DNA of 26,140 nt. Origin: an uncultured Eubacteriales bacterium. Its GTDB lineage: Bacteria; Bacillota; Clostridia; Oscillospirales; Oscillospiraceae. The stretch spans positions 1 through 26,140 of the forward strand of contig ONVR01000231.1 in assembly GCA_900321335.1 (NCBI GenBank). The letters run 5' to 3'. Positions 14,163-22,579 of this stretch are shown here, piece after piece. A model generated the notes under the pieces. It saw nothing but the letters and a program-made list of their open reading frames with translations. It did not search any database and was not told the DNA's origin. Every line of letters starts with the position of its first letter. Position 1 is the first letter of the stretch. The translations under genes and the position numbers were made by a program.

Positions 14163-15610
14163 CAGCGCGTCTCGCGGGTAAGCAGCTCCTGCTTGATATC
14201 CCAGAGCTTCTGGCTCAGATCCACGTAGTAGGTCTGGGGATTCTCAAAGCGCTTGATCTCGTCCCACAGGGTGTCCACCTGCTGGGTGCAGTAGGCCTGG
14301 ATCTCCGGCAGAGCGGGCTTGTCATAGACCAGCTTGCCATCCTTGAAGATGGGCACCAGCAGTTCTTTGGCGGTGTAGTTGTACACGGTCTTCCGCTTCC
14401 AGGTGGCCTCGGGGTCGAAGATGGTGATGTCCTGGGAGTCGTCCACCGTCTCGTCCCGGAGACAGATGTAATCGGCCAGGGCTTTGCCCGTGTCGTTGGC
14501 AAAGAAGCGATAGACCTTTTTGAAGTGGGGGTTGGTGATCTTGGAGACGTTTTCGCTGATCTTGATTTTGGGGACCACGTTGCCGTCCTTATCCTCCACG
14601 GCGGCCAGCTTGTACACGCCGCCGAAGACGGGCTCGGACTTGGCGGTGATCATGCGCTCACCCACGCCGAAGGTGTCGATGCAGGCGCCCTGGCTGAGCA
14701 GGTCGCTGATGATGTACTCGTCCAGGGAGTTGCTCACGGTGATCTTGCAGTCCGTCCAGCCGGCGGCGTCGAGCATCTTCCGGGCCTCTCTTGTCAGATA
14801 GGTCAGGTCGCCGGAGTCCAGCCGGATCCCGCACTTGGTGATGCCCATGGGCTTGAGCACGTCGTTAAAGGCACGGATGGCGTCGGGAATGCCGCTTTTC
14901 AGGGTGTTGTAGGTGTCCACCAGCAAAGTGGCGTTGGTGGGATAGATCTGGCAGTAGGTCTTAAAGGCCTCATACTGGCTGTCAAACATCTGGACCCAGG
15001 CATGAGCCATGGTGCCACCGGCCACAACGCCGTACTGCTGATCCGTCAGGGTGCAGGCGGTACCGGCACAGCCGCCGATATAGGCCGCTCTGGCGCCGAG
15101 CACGGCGCCATCCACGCCCTGGGCGCGGCGGGAGCCGAATTCCAGAACGGTCCGGCCTTTGGCGGCCCGGACCACCCGGTTGGCCTTGGTGGCGATCAGG
15201 CTCTGATGATTCAGGGACAGCAGCACGAAGGTCTCGATCAGCTGCGCCTGGATAGCGGGGGCCCGGACCGTCATGATGGGTTCCTTGGGGAAGATAGGCG
15301 TGCCCTCGGGCACGGCGTAGATGTCGCCGGTGAAGCGAAAATCCCGGAGATAAGCGAGGAATTCCTCGTCAAAAATGCCCCGGCCCCGGAGGTAGGCGAT
15401 ATCCTCGTCGCTGAAATGGAGGTTTTCGATGTAGTCGATCACCTGCTCCAGACCGGCGGCGATGGCAAAGCCGCCCTTATCCGGTACGTTCCGGAAAAAC
15501 ACGTCGAAGATGGTGATCCGGTCTTTATACTCGCTCTGGAAATACCCGTTGCCCATGGTCAGCTCGTAAAAGTCACAGAGCATGGTGTAGTTGCGTTCTG
15601 CGTTGGTCAT
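14162..15610 (-). CDS. pncB: Nicotinate phosphoribosyltransferase
   Basis: A 482-residue cytoplasmic enzyme of NAD salvage: nicotinate + PRPP + ATP gives nicotinate mononucleotide. Seen are CDFYELTMGNGYF near the N-terminus, EFGSRRAQG (157-165), GTMAHAW (199-205, with H203 the phosphorylated His), IRLDSGDL and the C-terminal zinc-free 'FENPQTYYVDLSQKLWDIKQELL' end. Length fits the ~480-residue long form. The start at 15610 follows GAAGG; the reading frame stays open upstream to 15979, but that part overlaps glyA on the other strand and is not family-like. A TTGATT/TATAAT promoter lies upstream. It is cotranscribed with niaR. Confidence 0.93.
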   Translation of the reverse strand: MTNAERNYTMLCDFYELTMGNGYFQSEYKDRITIFDVFFRNVPDKGGFAIAAGLEQVIDYIENLHFSDEDIAYLRGRGIFDEEFLAYLRDFRFTGDIYAVPEGTPIFPKEPIMTVRAPAIQAQLIETFVLLSLNHQSLIATKANRVVRAAKGRTVLEFGSRRAQGVDGAVLGARAAYIGGCAGTACTLTDQQYGVVAGGTMAHAWVQMFDSQYEAFKTYCQIYPTNATLLVDTYNTLKSGIPDAIRAFNDVLKPMGITKCGIRLDSGDLTYLTREARKMLDAAGWTDCKITVSNSLDEYIISDLLSQGACIDTFGVGERMITAKSEPVFGGVYKLAAVEDKDGNVVPKIKISENVSKITNPHFKKVYRFFANDTGKALADYICLRDETVDDSQDITIFDPEATWKRKTVYNYTAKELLVPIFKDGKLVYDKPALPEIQAYCTQQVDTLWDEIKRFENPQTYYVDLSQKLWDIKQELLTRETR

Positions 15611-15668
15611 GGTGACATACCTTCTTTGCGTAAAAGATCGCTGCTGACAGCGTGAAAGATTAATCATC

Positions 15669-15697
15669 ATTATACCAAAGCACGGGAGAATAATCAA
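15669..15697 (-). promoter_or_regulatory. Promoter of pncB-niaR
   Basis: Minus-strand TTGATT (15697-15692), 17 bases, TATAAT (15674-15669). No copy of the inner CTTGAC/GTCAAG dyad of the IIC-like gene is seen here; CGCTG-CTGA-CAGCG lies a little further downstream. Confidence 0.7.
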
Positions 15698-15722
15698 TCC
15701 AAATATTTTTTGGAGATTGCCA

Positions 15723-15751
15723 TTGTGCTCAGCGCGGTAAAGTGGTAAAAT
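15723..15751 (+). promoter_or_regulatory. Possible promoter of glyA
   Basis: TTGTGC (15723-15728), 17 bases, TAAAAT (15746-15751). It is back to back with the pncB promoter. Confidence 0.45.
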
Positions 15752-15815
15752 AAAATATCTGTAAACAAAAACGCACGCAACCAACTGCAAAAGAAAAGAC
15801 ACCGGAGGGGATAAT

Positions 15816-17060
15816 ATGATCAATGAAAACATCAGCATCGTCGAGCAGAAGGACCCCAAGATCGCGCGGGTACTGGCCCTGGAGCTCAAGCGCCAGCAGA
15901 ACAACCTGGAGCTGATCGCCTCGGAAAACCTGGTCAGCCCGGAGGTAATGGCAACCATGGGCAGCGTTCTGACCAACAAATACGCCGAGGGCTATCCCGG
16001 CAAGCGCTACTACGGCGGCTGTGAGTACGTGGATATGGCCGAGCGGATCTGCATCGACCGGGCCAAGGAGATCTTCGGGGCCAAGTTTGCAAACGTTCAG
16101 GCCCACAGCGGCTCTCAGGCCAACTTCTGTGTATACCTGGCCCTGTGCAAGCCCGGTGACACGGTCATGGGCATGGATCTGAAGATGGGCGGCCACCTGA
16201 CCCACGGCAGCAAGGCCAGCTTCTCCGGCAAGATGTACAACTCCGTTTTCTACGGCGTAGACCCGGAGACGGGGCTGATCGACTATGAGCAGGTCCGTCA
16301 GATGGCCCTGGAGCACAAGCCGAGAATGATCATCGCCGGCGCCTCCGCCTATCCCCGGATTATCGACTTCAAGAAGTTCTCCGAGATCGCCAAGGAGGTG
16401 GGCGCTTACCTGATGGTGGATATGGCCCACATCGCCGGCCTCGTGGCGGCGGGGGAGCATCCCAATCCCGTGCCCTACGCCGACGTGGTGACCACCACGA
16501 CCCATAAGACCATGCGCGGGCCTCGTGGCGGCATTATCCTGACCAATGACGAGCAGATTGCCAAAAAGATCGACAGCGCCATGTTCCCGGGCACCCAGGG
16601 TGGGCCGTTGATGCACATCATCGCCGCCAAGGCCGTGGCCATGGGGGAGGCGCTGCGCCCCGAGTTCAAGAAATACCAGGCCCAGATCGTGAAAAACGCC
16701 AAGGTCCTTGCCGAGACTTTGATGGAGGGCGGCGTGGATCTGGTCTCCGGCGGCACGGACAACCACCTGATGCTCATGGATCTGCGGAAGCTGAACATGA
16801 GCGGCCAGGAGCTGGAGGACCGGCTGGACCGGGTGCACATCACCGTCAACAAGAACACCGTCCCCGGCGACACCCGCCCCGCCTCCGAGACCTCCGGCGT
16901 CCGGCTTGGCACCCCCGCCGTGACTACCCGCGGCTTTAAGGAGAAGGAGATGAAGATCGTGGGCGATCTGATTCTCAAGGCCATCTTTGATTTTGATATG
17001 AGCCGCGGCGAGATCCTCTCCACCGTCGATGAGCTCTGCACCGAGTTCCCGCTGTATTGA
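15816..17060 (+). CDS. glyA: Serine hydroxymethyltransferase
   Basis: A 414-residue cytoplasmic PLP enzyme that converts serine + tetrahydrofolate to glycine + methylene-THF, the main C1 supply. Hallmarks are NLELIASENLVSPEV (30-44), NKYAEGYPGKRYYGGCE (54-70), AHSGSQAN (96-103), the PLP lysine K231 in TTTTHKTMRGPRGG and GTPAVTTRGF near the C-terminus. Length is the family norm. CCGGAGGGG lies 7 bases before the ATG. It is followed by a zinc-ribbon membrane protein after 29 bases and may share its transcript. Confidence 0.97.
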   Translation: MINENISIVEQKDPKIARVLALELKRQQNNLELIASENLVSPEVMATMGSVLTNKYAEGYPGKRYYGGCEYVDMAERICIDRAKEIFGAKFANVQAHSGSQANFCVYLALCKPGDTVMGMDLKMGGHLTHGSKASFSGKMYNSVFYGVDPETGLIDYEQVRQMALEHKPRMIIAGASAYPRIIDFKKFSEIAKEVGAYLMVDMAHIAGLVAAGEHPNPVPYADVVTTTTHKTMRGPRGGIILTNDEQIAKKIDSAMFPGTQGGPLMHIIAAKAVAMGEALRPEFKKYQAQIVKNAKVLAETLMEGGVDLVSGGTDNHLMLMDLRKLNMSGQELEDRLDRVHITVNKNTVPGDTRPASETSGVRLGTPAVTTRGFKEKEMKIVGDLILKAIFDFDMSRGEILSTVDELCTEFPLY

Positions 17061-17089
17061 TTGGATGAAAAATCCGGAAAGGTTTTCTA

Positions 17090-18217
17090 ATGAAAAGTTG
17101 TGAAAAATGCGGCATGATCTATGATGAGATCACAGGCGGCTGTCCCAACTGTGCCCGGCTGGACAGCCAGAGCAGTTTTGGCGGCACCTCCTGGCCTCTG
17201 CTCAAAACGTGGTTTTCTTCGCCGCTGACCCTGACCCTGGCGATCCTTGTCACCGTCGTTGCCGTGCTCAGCGCCATCGGCGGCGGTATCCCGCTGTTTC
17301 AGGTGCTCATCGCCATCGGACTGTGGATCGCCTATGCCGCGGCAAAAGCGTCCGACACGCGGATGTCTCCCACGGGTCTGAAGATGATCAGCGGCACCCT
17401 GAAGGCTGTGAAGATCATCCTCTGGGTGGCCGTCGGCCTGTGCGCCGTTTCGGCTGTGGTTATACTGGCATCTGCATCGTCCATTCCCGCCATTTCCGCG
17501 TATGACCTGTTTAACAGCCCCTACTTTTCCGTTGTACCGGAGGAGTATGCGTATTTGATCTACAACTTGCTGTCCGTCGTCACCGTTTCAGCCATGTTTA
17601 CGGTGCTGGGACTGATTGTGCTGGCGATTGCCGTGGTGTTGGCGCTGTTCAACGTCTTTTTCTACCGCAACGCCCACAAGCTGGCAAAGTCCGTCAGCGT
17701 CAGCTGTGAGACGGGGCTGTTGCGCCTTGCCAAACACTCCACGGTAAAGGCCTGGATGATCGTCTTCGCCGTGATCCAGTTTCTGACGGGCGCCTCGGGA
17801 ATCGTCAATTCCGACGGCATCACCGTGATCCAGTGGCTCTGCACCATCGCGCTGTATGTCATCGGCTTTATCTGGATGCGCAAGTATCTCGATCCCATTG
17901 CGGCGGGAGGGGCCCCGGCGCAGCCTGCAGCGGAGCAGGGGCCTGTGTACAATCCACCTGCGGCGGAGCAGCCGGCCGCGCCCCAGAACCCGCCGGAGGC
18001 CTTCGGGCAGGTACATACGCCCTTTGAGGCGGCGGGCCTGCAGCTGGGGGACGTGGCCGACCAGGCCGCGGAGCAGTTTACCGCCCCTGCAGAGCAGACT
18101 CCCGATACGATTCCGGATGCCCTTGACGCCCTCGACCAGGTGAAAGACGTGCTTGCGGACGACGGGGAGTCCGCCCCGGCGGAAGCCGCCGACGACAGCG
18201 AGCCGGAAGATCCGTAA
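17090..18217 (+). CDS. Zinc-ribbon multispan membrane protein, uncharacterised
   Basis: A 375-residue protein. Residues 4-21 form a zinc ribbon (CEKCGMIYDEITGGCPNC). Then come about six transmembrane segments between residues 38 and 270, with a basic internal stretch (FYRNAHKLAKSVSVSC). The last ~100 residues are Ala/Pro/Glu-rich and low complexity (QPAAEQGPVYNPPAAEQPAA-like), ending very acidic (DDSEPEDP). Clostridia carry many such zinc-ribbon/membrane proteins of unknown role. It follows glyA by 29 bases with a GGAAAGG site and ends at a terminator. Confidence 0.75.
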   Translation: MKSCEKCGMIYDEITGGCPNCARLDSQSSFGGTSWPLLKTWFSSPLTLTLAILVTVVAVLSAIGGGIPLFQVLIAIGLWIAYAAAKASDTRMSPTGLKMISGTLKAVKIILWVAVGLCAVSAVVILASASSIPAISAYDLFNSPYFSVVPEEYAYLIYNLLSVVTVSAMFTVLGLIVLAIAVVLALFNVFFYRNAHKLAKSVSVSCETGLLRLAKHSTVKAWMIVFAVIQFLTGASGIVNSDGITVIQWLCTIALYVIGFIWMRKYLDPIAAGGAPAQPAAEQGPVYNPPAAEQPAAPQNPPEAFGQVHTPFEAAGLQLGDVADQAAEQFTAPAEQTPDTIPDALDALDQVKDVLADDGESAPAEAADDSEPEDP

Positions 18218-18227
18218 AACATTTGAA

Positions 18228-18260
18228 AAAAAACGCCGTGCGCCTGCGCGGCGTTTTTTC
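18228..18260 (+). terminator. Terminator of the glyA unit
   Basis: ACGCCGTGC and GCGCGGCGT arms (about 18233-18254, one G-U pair) are preceded by a run of A and followed by TTTTTTC. Confidence 0.8.
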
Positions 18261-18312
18261 TGTATCCCGGGCTCCTGAAATCCTTTATTAATAAAGTGTT
18301 TACAAAAGACCG

Positions 18313-18341
18313 TTGCTATTTTTCGCCTTGTGCGGTATAAT
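18313..18341 (+). promoter_or_regulatory. Promoter of the cdaA operon
   Basis: TTGCTA (18313-18318), 17 bases, TATAAT (18336-18341), about 50 bases before the cdaA start. It is the only clear promoter for the run of genes to the window end. Confidence 0.7.
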
Positions 18342-18393
18342 ATAATTCCGAAAATTGGGCAGTTATGCCCGTGGGCAAGGAGATGATCATTTT

Positions 18394-19275
18394 ATGGCAA
18401 GTATTATTGACAAACTGCAGTCCATGAACGTTCTGCAATATGTCAGCAATGTTGTCTCCACCATGGTCATATGGGATTATATCGATATTCTCGTCATCAC
18501 CTACGTGATCTACAAGGTCATTACCTTTATGCGCAAGTCAAGCTCCGCGGCCACCGTCAAGGGAATCATCTTCCTGGTCGTGGTGCTTTGGCTTTCCAAT
18601 CTGCTGAACCTGAACATGGTCAACTATCTTCTGGGGAAGACCATGGACTGGGGCATCATCGCGCTGATCATCATATTCCACCCCGAGCTTCGCAAATTCC
18701 TGAGCAATTTCGGCAACAACAGGCTGCTGTCCACCATGTTCGGCAAGCAGGTCAGCCAGGAGCAGATGGAAAAAGCCATCAACAACGTGATCCTGGCCTG
18801 CGAGGGCATGTCTGAGGCCAAGACCGGCGCGCTGATCGTCTTTGAGCGGTACACCATGCTGGACGATTACTGCCGTCACGGTACGGAGATCGACGCCAAC
18901 ATCACGCCGGAGCTGATCAAAAACATTTTCTTCCACAATTCGCCGCTGCATGACGGCGCCATGATCATCCGCAACGGGCGGATCGTGGCGGCGGGGTGCA
19001 TGCTTCCCATGTCCTCCAATCCCAATATCAGCAAGGATCTGGGCATGCGCCACCGGGCCGGTATCGGCATGAGCGAGCAGACGGACGCCGTGGTGGTCAT
19101 CGTCTCAGAGGAGACGGGGGCAATCTCCGTGGCCATTGATGGCATGCTCAAGCGGAAGATGGACGCGGATACGGCGGCAAAGCTCCTGCGGGTGGAACTG
19201 CTGCCCGATACGGAGAAAAAGTCCATCCGCACGAAAGTGAAAGACAGACTGAGGGTAAACAAAAATGGGGAATAA
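18394..19275 (+). CDS. cdaA: Diadenylate cyclase CdaA
   Basis: A 293-residue membrane enzyme that joins two ATP into c-di-AMP. Three transmembrane helices fill residues 28-98 (DILVITYVIYKVITF, GIIFLVVVLWLSNLL, WGIIALIIIFHPELR). The DAC domain follows with the catalytic DGA (187-189, SPLHDGAMII) and RHR (219-221, MRHRAGIGMSEQTDA). The start at 18394 follows AAGGAGA. It overlaps cdaR by 11 bases. c-di-AMP controls potassium, osmotic balance and wall homeostasis. This is the housekeeping cyclase of Firmicutes. Confidence 0.96.
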   Translation: MASIIDKLQSMNVLQYVSNVVSTMVIWDYIDILVITYVIYKVITFMRKSSSAATVKGIIFLVVVLWLSNLLNLNMVNYLLGKTMDWGIIALIIIFHPELRKFLSNFGNNRLLSTMFGKQVSQEQMEKAINNVILACEGMSEAKTGALIVFERYTMLDDYCRHGTEIDANITPELIKNIFFHNSPLHDGAMIIRNGRIVAAGCMLPMSSNPNISKDLGMRHRAGIGMSEQTDAVVVIVSEETGAISVAIDGMLKRKMDADTAAKLLRVELLPDTEKKSIRTKVKDRLRVNKNGE

Positions 19276-20563
19276 GCAGGAGAAACGATTTACGGGACAA
19301 AAGCTGCTTTACATGCTCTTTGCCCTTCTCACAGCCATTGTGCTTTGGCTGTATGTGTCCATCGCGGATATGCCGGATATCACCCGGACCGTCAGCGGCA
19401 TTAAAGTTGAGACCATCGGCGCCGAGACCCTTACCGAGCGCAATCTTGTGGCCACAAAGCTCAGCCGGGAGACCGTGTCCATCACCTTCAAGGGGTCACG
19501 GGAGCAGATCTACGAGCTGGACAACACCAACGTCAAGGTGGTCATCGACCTGTCCAACATCACCACCAGCGGCCAGCAGGGTATCCGCGCCTATCCGGAG
19601 TATGACCAGAAGCTCAAGACCTCCTCTCTGAGTGTGGTGAGCATATCCTCGGACTACATCGAGGTCACCGTTGAAAACGTGGTGCCCAAAAACGTGGTCG
19701 TCCGGGGCGTGAACGAGGGCAGCGTGGCGGACGGCTACATCGCCAACCGCATGACGGTTGCGCCGGAAACCATTGACATCGTCGGCCCGGAGTCCGTGAT
19801 CAAGCAGGTGGCCTATGCCCAGGCCGTATTCAGCGAGACGAATCTGACGGGCTCCACCAGTGTGGATACCCCGGTGGTCCTGATGGATACCAACGACGAG
19901 CCGGTGAGTATGGACAACATCACCCTGAGCAGTGAGACCGTTACCCTGTCCATGCAGGTCAATATGCTCAAGAACATCCCCCTTACCGTCAATTTCGTCT
20001 ACGGAGCGGGAACAACAGCGGACAACAACACCGTCTCGTATAAGATCGAGCCCGCGTCGGTGGAACTCAGCGGCGACACGGCTGTTCTGCAGGAGCTGGA
20101 GTCCATCGTCACGACGACCGTGGATCTGAATCAGTTTGAATCCACCACGGAACTGACCGTTCCCATCATGATCCCCAACGATTGCGAGAACCTGACCGGC
20201 ACCGCGGAGGCGACCATCACCGTGGAGATTTCCAACCTGGAGACGGCCAAGCTCTCGGTGAAAAACATCAGCATCACAAACGACGACACCTCTCTGAGCA
20301 CCGAGGTGATCACCCAGAGCCTTGACGTCACCCTTCGGGGCACCGCGGAGGACCTGGCCAAGGTCACCGCGGACAACGTGCGCATCGTGGCCGATCTGAC
20401 CGACGTGAAGAGCACCATCGGCACCCACGCCGTTCCCGCCAAGATTAACGTGGACGGAGTCAGCGGCGTCGGCGCCATCGGCAACAACACCGTCACCGTG
20501 CGTATTGCGGAAAAGAGCGCCGCCACAGCGGATACCGCTGACGAGACGGCCGACGGAACGTAA
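19265..20563 (+). CDS. cdaR: CdaA regulator CdaR (YbbR-domain protein)
   Basis: A 432-residue extracellular protein anchored by one N-terminal helix (LLYMLFALLTAIVLWLYVS, about 14-32). It is followed by about four beta-rich YbbR repeats, each ending near a 'V.V.GPESVI' or 'ITVEISNL' strand. CdaR binds and tunes CdaA. The stretch after about residue 410 is low-complexity (ATADTADETADGT). The 11-base overlap with cdaA implies coupled translation. In most Firmicutes glmM follows; here it does not, DUF5685 is next. Confidence 0.92.
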   Translation: MGNKQEKRFTGQKLLYMLFALLTAIVLWLYVSIADMPDITRTVSGIKVETIGAETLTERNLVATKLSRETVSITFKGSREQIYELDNTNVKVVIDLSNITTSGQQGIRAYPEYDQKLKTSSLSVVSISSDYIEVTVENVVPKNVVVRGVNEGSVADGYIANRMTVAPETIDIVGPESVIKQVAYAQAVFSETNLTGSTSVDTPVVLMDTNDEPVSMDNITLSSETVTLSMQVNMLKNIPLTVNFVYGAGTTADNNTVSYKIEPASVELSGDTAVLQELESIVTTTVDLNQFESTTELTVPIMIPNDCENLTGTAEATITVEISNLETAKLSVKNISITNDDTSLSTEVITQSLDVTLRGTAEDLAKVTADNVRIVADLTDVKSTIGTHAVPAKINVDGVSGVGAIGNNTVTVRIAEKSAATADTADETADGT

Positions 20564-20564
20564 G

Positions 20565-21452
20565 ATGTTCGGGTACATACGTCCGGCCTATCCGGAGCTG
20601 AAGCTTCGGGAATACGAGGCGTACCGGGCCTGTTACTGCGGCCTTTGCCGCGCTTTGGGCAGTCGGTACGGTCTGGCGGCCAGGATGATCCTCAACTACG
20701 ATTTTGTCCTTCTGGTGATGCTCTTGTGGCAGCCTGACGAGCCGGTGCGTTTTGCAAACGCCCGATGTCCCGTCAAGCTCTGCCGGAAGCGGCCCTATTG
20801 CCGCAGCTGCGCCGCCATGGAGAAAAGCGCCGCCATGAGTGTGATCCTGGCCTACCACAAGCTTCGGGACGACGTGCGGGACGGCGGCCTCTGGAAGCGC
20901 CTGGGCGCCCGTGCCGCTTCCCGTCTGCTCCGGCGGGCCTACCGGAAGGCGGCGGGGGAGGAGCCGGACTTTGACCGCCGGGTGCGGCAGAGCCTGGACG
21001 CCCTTACCGCCCTGGAGACGGCGGGGGAGACCTCCCTGGACAGGACGGCGGATACCTTTGCCGGCCTGCTGTCGGCTGCCGCTGCTGACCAGACCCCGGA
21101 CAGCCGGCGCCGCGCCATGGAGCAGACCCTGTATCACGTGGGACGCTTTATCTACATCCTGGATGCCTGGGACGATCTGACGGAGGATCTGGCCGGGGGT
21201 GGGTACAATCCCGTGGCCGCCCGGTACGGACTGACCCGTCCGCCCCTGCCGGAAACGGCGGCGGGCGAGCTGGAAACGACGCTGACCCACTCACGAAACC
21301 TTGCCGGGGCCGCCTTTGAGCTGCTGCCGGACAACCCGTGGACGGGAACGGTGCGGAATATCATCGCCTGGGGCATGCCCGCGATCTGCGGCGAGGTGCG
21401 CTCCGGCCGTTACAAAAAATCAAAAAACAGACGAGGGAACAAGAGCCAATGA
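20565..21452 (+). CDS. DUF5685 family protein
   Basis: A 295-residue protein starting one base after cdaR. The N-terminal MFGYIRPAYPELKLREYEAY and CYCGLCRALG fit DUF5685. It has Cys clusters at 23, 25, 28 and at 68, 73, 79, 82 (CPVKLCRKRPYCRSC), which could bind a metal. An all-helical part follows with two Asp-rich motifs: KLRDDVRDGG (D102, D103, D106) and YILDAWDDLTEDLAGGGYNP (D200, D203, D204, D208). They resemble the paired Mg-diphosphate motifs of squalene/phytoene-synthase-type enzymes (second motif NxxRDxxED). That relation is my inference. The family's function is unknown. It overlaps the J-domain gene by 4 bases (ATGA). Confidence 0.85.
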   Translation: MFGYIRPAYPELKLREYEAYRACYCGLCRALGSRYGLAARMILNYDFVLLVMLLWQPDEPVRFANARCPVKLCRKRPYCRSCAAMEKSAAMSVILAYHKLRDDVRDGGLWKRLGARAASRLLRRAYRKAAGEEPDFDRRVRQSLDALTALETAGETSLDRTADTFAGLLSAAAADQTPDSRRRAMEQTLYHVGRFIYILDAWDDLTEDLAGGGYNPVAARYGLTRPPLPETAAGELETTLTHSRNLAGAAFELLPDNPWTGTVRNIIAWGMPAICGEVRSGRYKKSKNRRGNKSQ

Positions 21453-22054
21453 CAAATCCTTACAGCGTGCTTGGGGTATCTCCCAGCGCCACGGACGACG
21501 AGATCAAAAAAGCCTATCGGGAGCTTGCCCGGAAATACCACCCGGACAACTATCACGACAATCCCCTGGCGGATCTGGCGTCGGAAAAAATGAAAGAGAT
21601 CAACGAGGCCTATGACGAGATCACCCGTCAGCGCGCCGACGGCGGGTCTGCCGGAGCCGGCAGTACGGGCTACGGCGGCTACAGCGGCGGCTACGGTTCC
21701 GGCGCCGGTACGACGCCGGAACTCCAGCGGGTGCGCGCCGCCATCAACGCGGGCAATCTGGATCTGGCCGAGCAGCTGCTCAACAGCCAGTCCACCCGCA
21801 GCGCGGAGTGGTACTTTCTCATGGGCAGCGTCTATTATCGCCGGGGCTGGCTGGACGAGGCCAGACGGTACTTCCAGTCCGCCGCGCAGATGGACCCCGC
21901 CAACGGGGAGTATGCCCAGGCCCTGTCCATGATGAACAGCGCCGGCCGGGCCTACCGGCCCTACGGCACCACGGATATGACCAGCGGCGGCTGTGATATG
22001 TGCGACGTCTGCTCCGCGCTTATGTGCATGAACATGTGCTGTAACTGCAGGTGA
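21449..22054 (+). CDS. J-domain protein with TPR-like middle and Cys-rich tail
   Basis: A 201-residue DnaJ-type cochaperone. The J domain is residues 3-61 with HPD at 31-33, which stimulates Hsp70 ATPase. A Gly/Ser/Tyr linker (66-88) is followed by a TPR-like helical pair (91-160; AINAGNLDLAEQLLNSQS, AEWYFLMGSVYYRRG). The last 20 residues hold seven Cys (GCDMCDVCSALMCMNMCCNC). The tail may bind metal or be a lipid/redox site. It is translationally coupled to DUF5685 and this pair recurs in Clostridia, so it probably acts as the chaperone partner of DUF5685. Confidence 0.85.
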   Translation: MTNPYSVLGVSPSATDDEIKKAYRELARKYHPDNYHDNPLADLASEKMKEINEAYDEITRQRADGGSAGAGSTGYGGYSGGYGSGAGTTPELQRVRAAINAGNLDLAEQLLNSQSTRSAEWYFLMGSVYYRRGWLDEARRYFQSAAQMDPANGEYAQALSMMNSAGRAYRPYGTTDMTSGGCDMCDVCSALMCMNMCCNCR

Positions 22055-22057
22055 GCC

Positions 22058-22573
22058 ATGACCCGCCGAACAAAGTCGCTTACCGTAACCGCCGTTGCCG
22101 CCGCTTTGAGCGTCGTGCTTCTGTATCTGGGCAGTCTGTTTCCCACGGGACAGGCCGGGTTTGCCGCGGTCGCCTGTCTGCTGGGCATTGCCGTGGTCAT
22201 CGCCTGCGGCCTGGGGTGGGGCGTCCTGCATTACGTGGCGGCAGGGGCGCTGGCCCTTCTGCTGCTGCCGGACAAGACCGTCGCCCTGCTCTACGCGGTT
22301 TTCTTCGGGTACTATCCGGTGATCAAAAGCCTTGCCGAAAGGTGCCATGGCCGCCCGTTGGAGTGGGGGATCAAGCTGGCCGTGTTCAATGCCGCACTGA
22401 CGGTGCTTCTTTTTGCGCTTCGGGCCGCATTTCTGCCGGAGCGGGCCGCGGACCTTCCCACAGCGGCGGTCTATCTCCTTTTGAACGTTGTTTTTGTTGT
22501 CTTCGATATTGGGCTTTCCCGCCTGATCGTCTTTTATGAAAACCGTATCGCAAAGTATTTGAAAAAGAGGTAA
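22058..22573 (+). CDS. Small multispan membrane protein, uncharacterised
   Basis: A 171-residue, very hydrophobic protein with about five transmembrane helices (VTAVAAALSVVLLYLGSLF; VACLLGIAVVIACGLGWGV; YVAAGALALLLLP; LAVFNAALTVLLFALRAAF; VYLLLNVVFVVFDIGLSRL). The pattern resembles ECF-type S components, but I cannot place the family. It starts 3 bases after the J-domain gene and ends 6 bases before yicC, so it is part of the same operon. Confidence 0.7.
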   Translation: MTRRTKSLTVTAVAAALSVVLLYLGSLFPTGQAGFAAVACLLGIAVVIACGLGWGVLHYVAAGALALLLLPDKTVALLYAVFFGYYPVIKSLAERCHGRPLEWGIKLAVFNAALTVLLFALRAAFLPERAADLPTAAVYLLLNVVFVVFDIGLSRLIVFYENRIAKYLKKR

Positions 22574-22579
22574 TTTCGT

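Noticed and set aside
14525..15655. 376-residue plus-strand frame opposite pncB
   Set aside because: Antisense shadow of pncB, no ribosome site.
15611..15979. N-terminal extension of pncB to 15979
   Set aside because: It overlaps glyA and the pncB promoter, and ATG at 15610 has the family N-terminus and a ribosome site.
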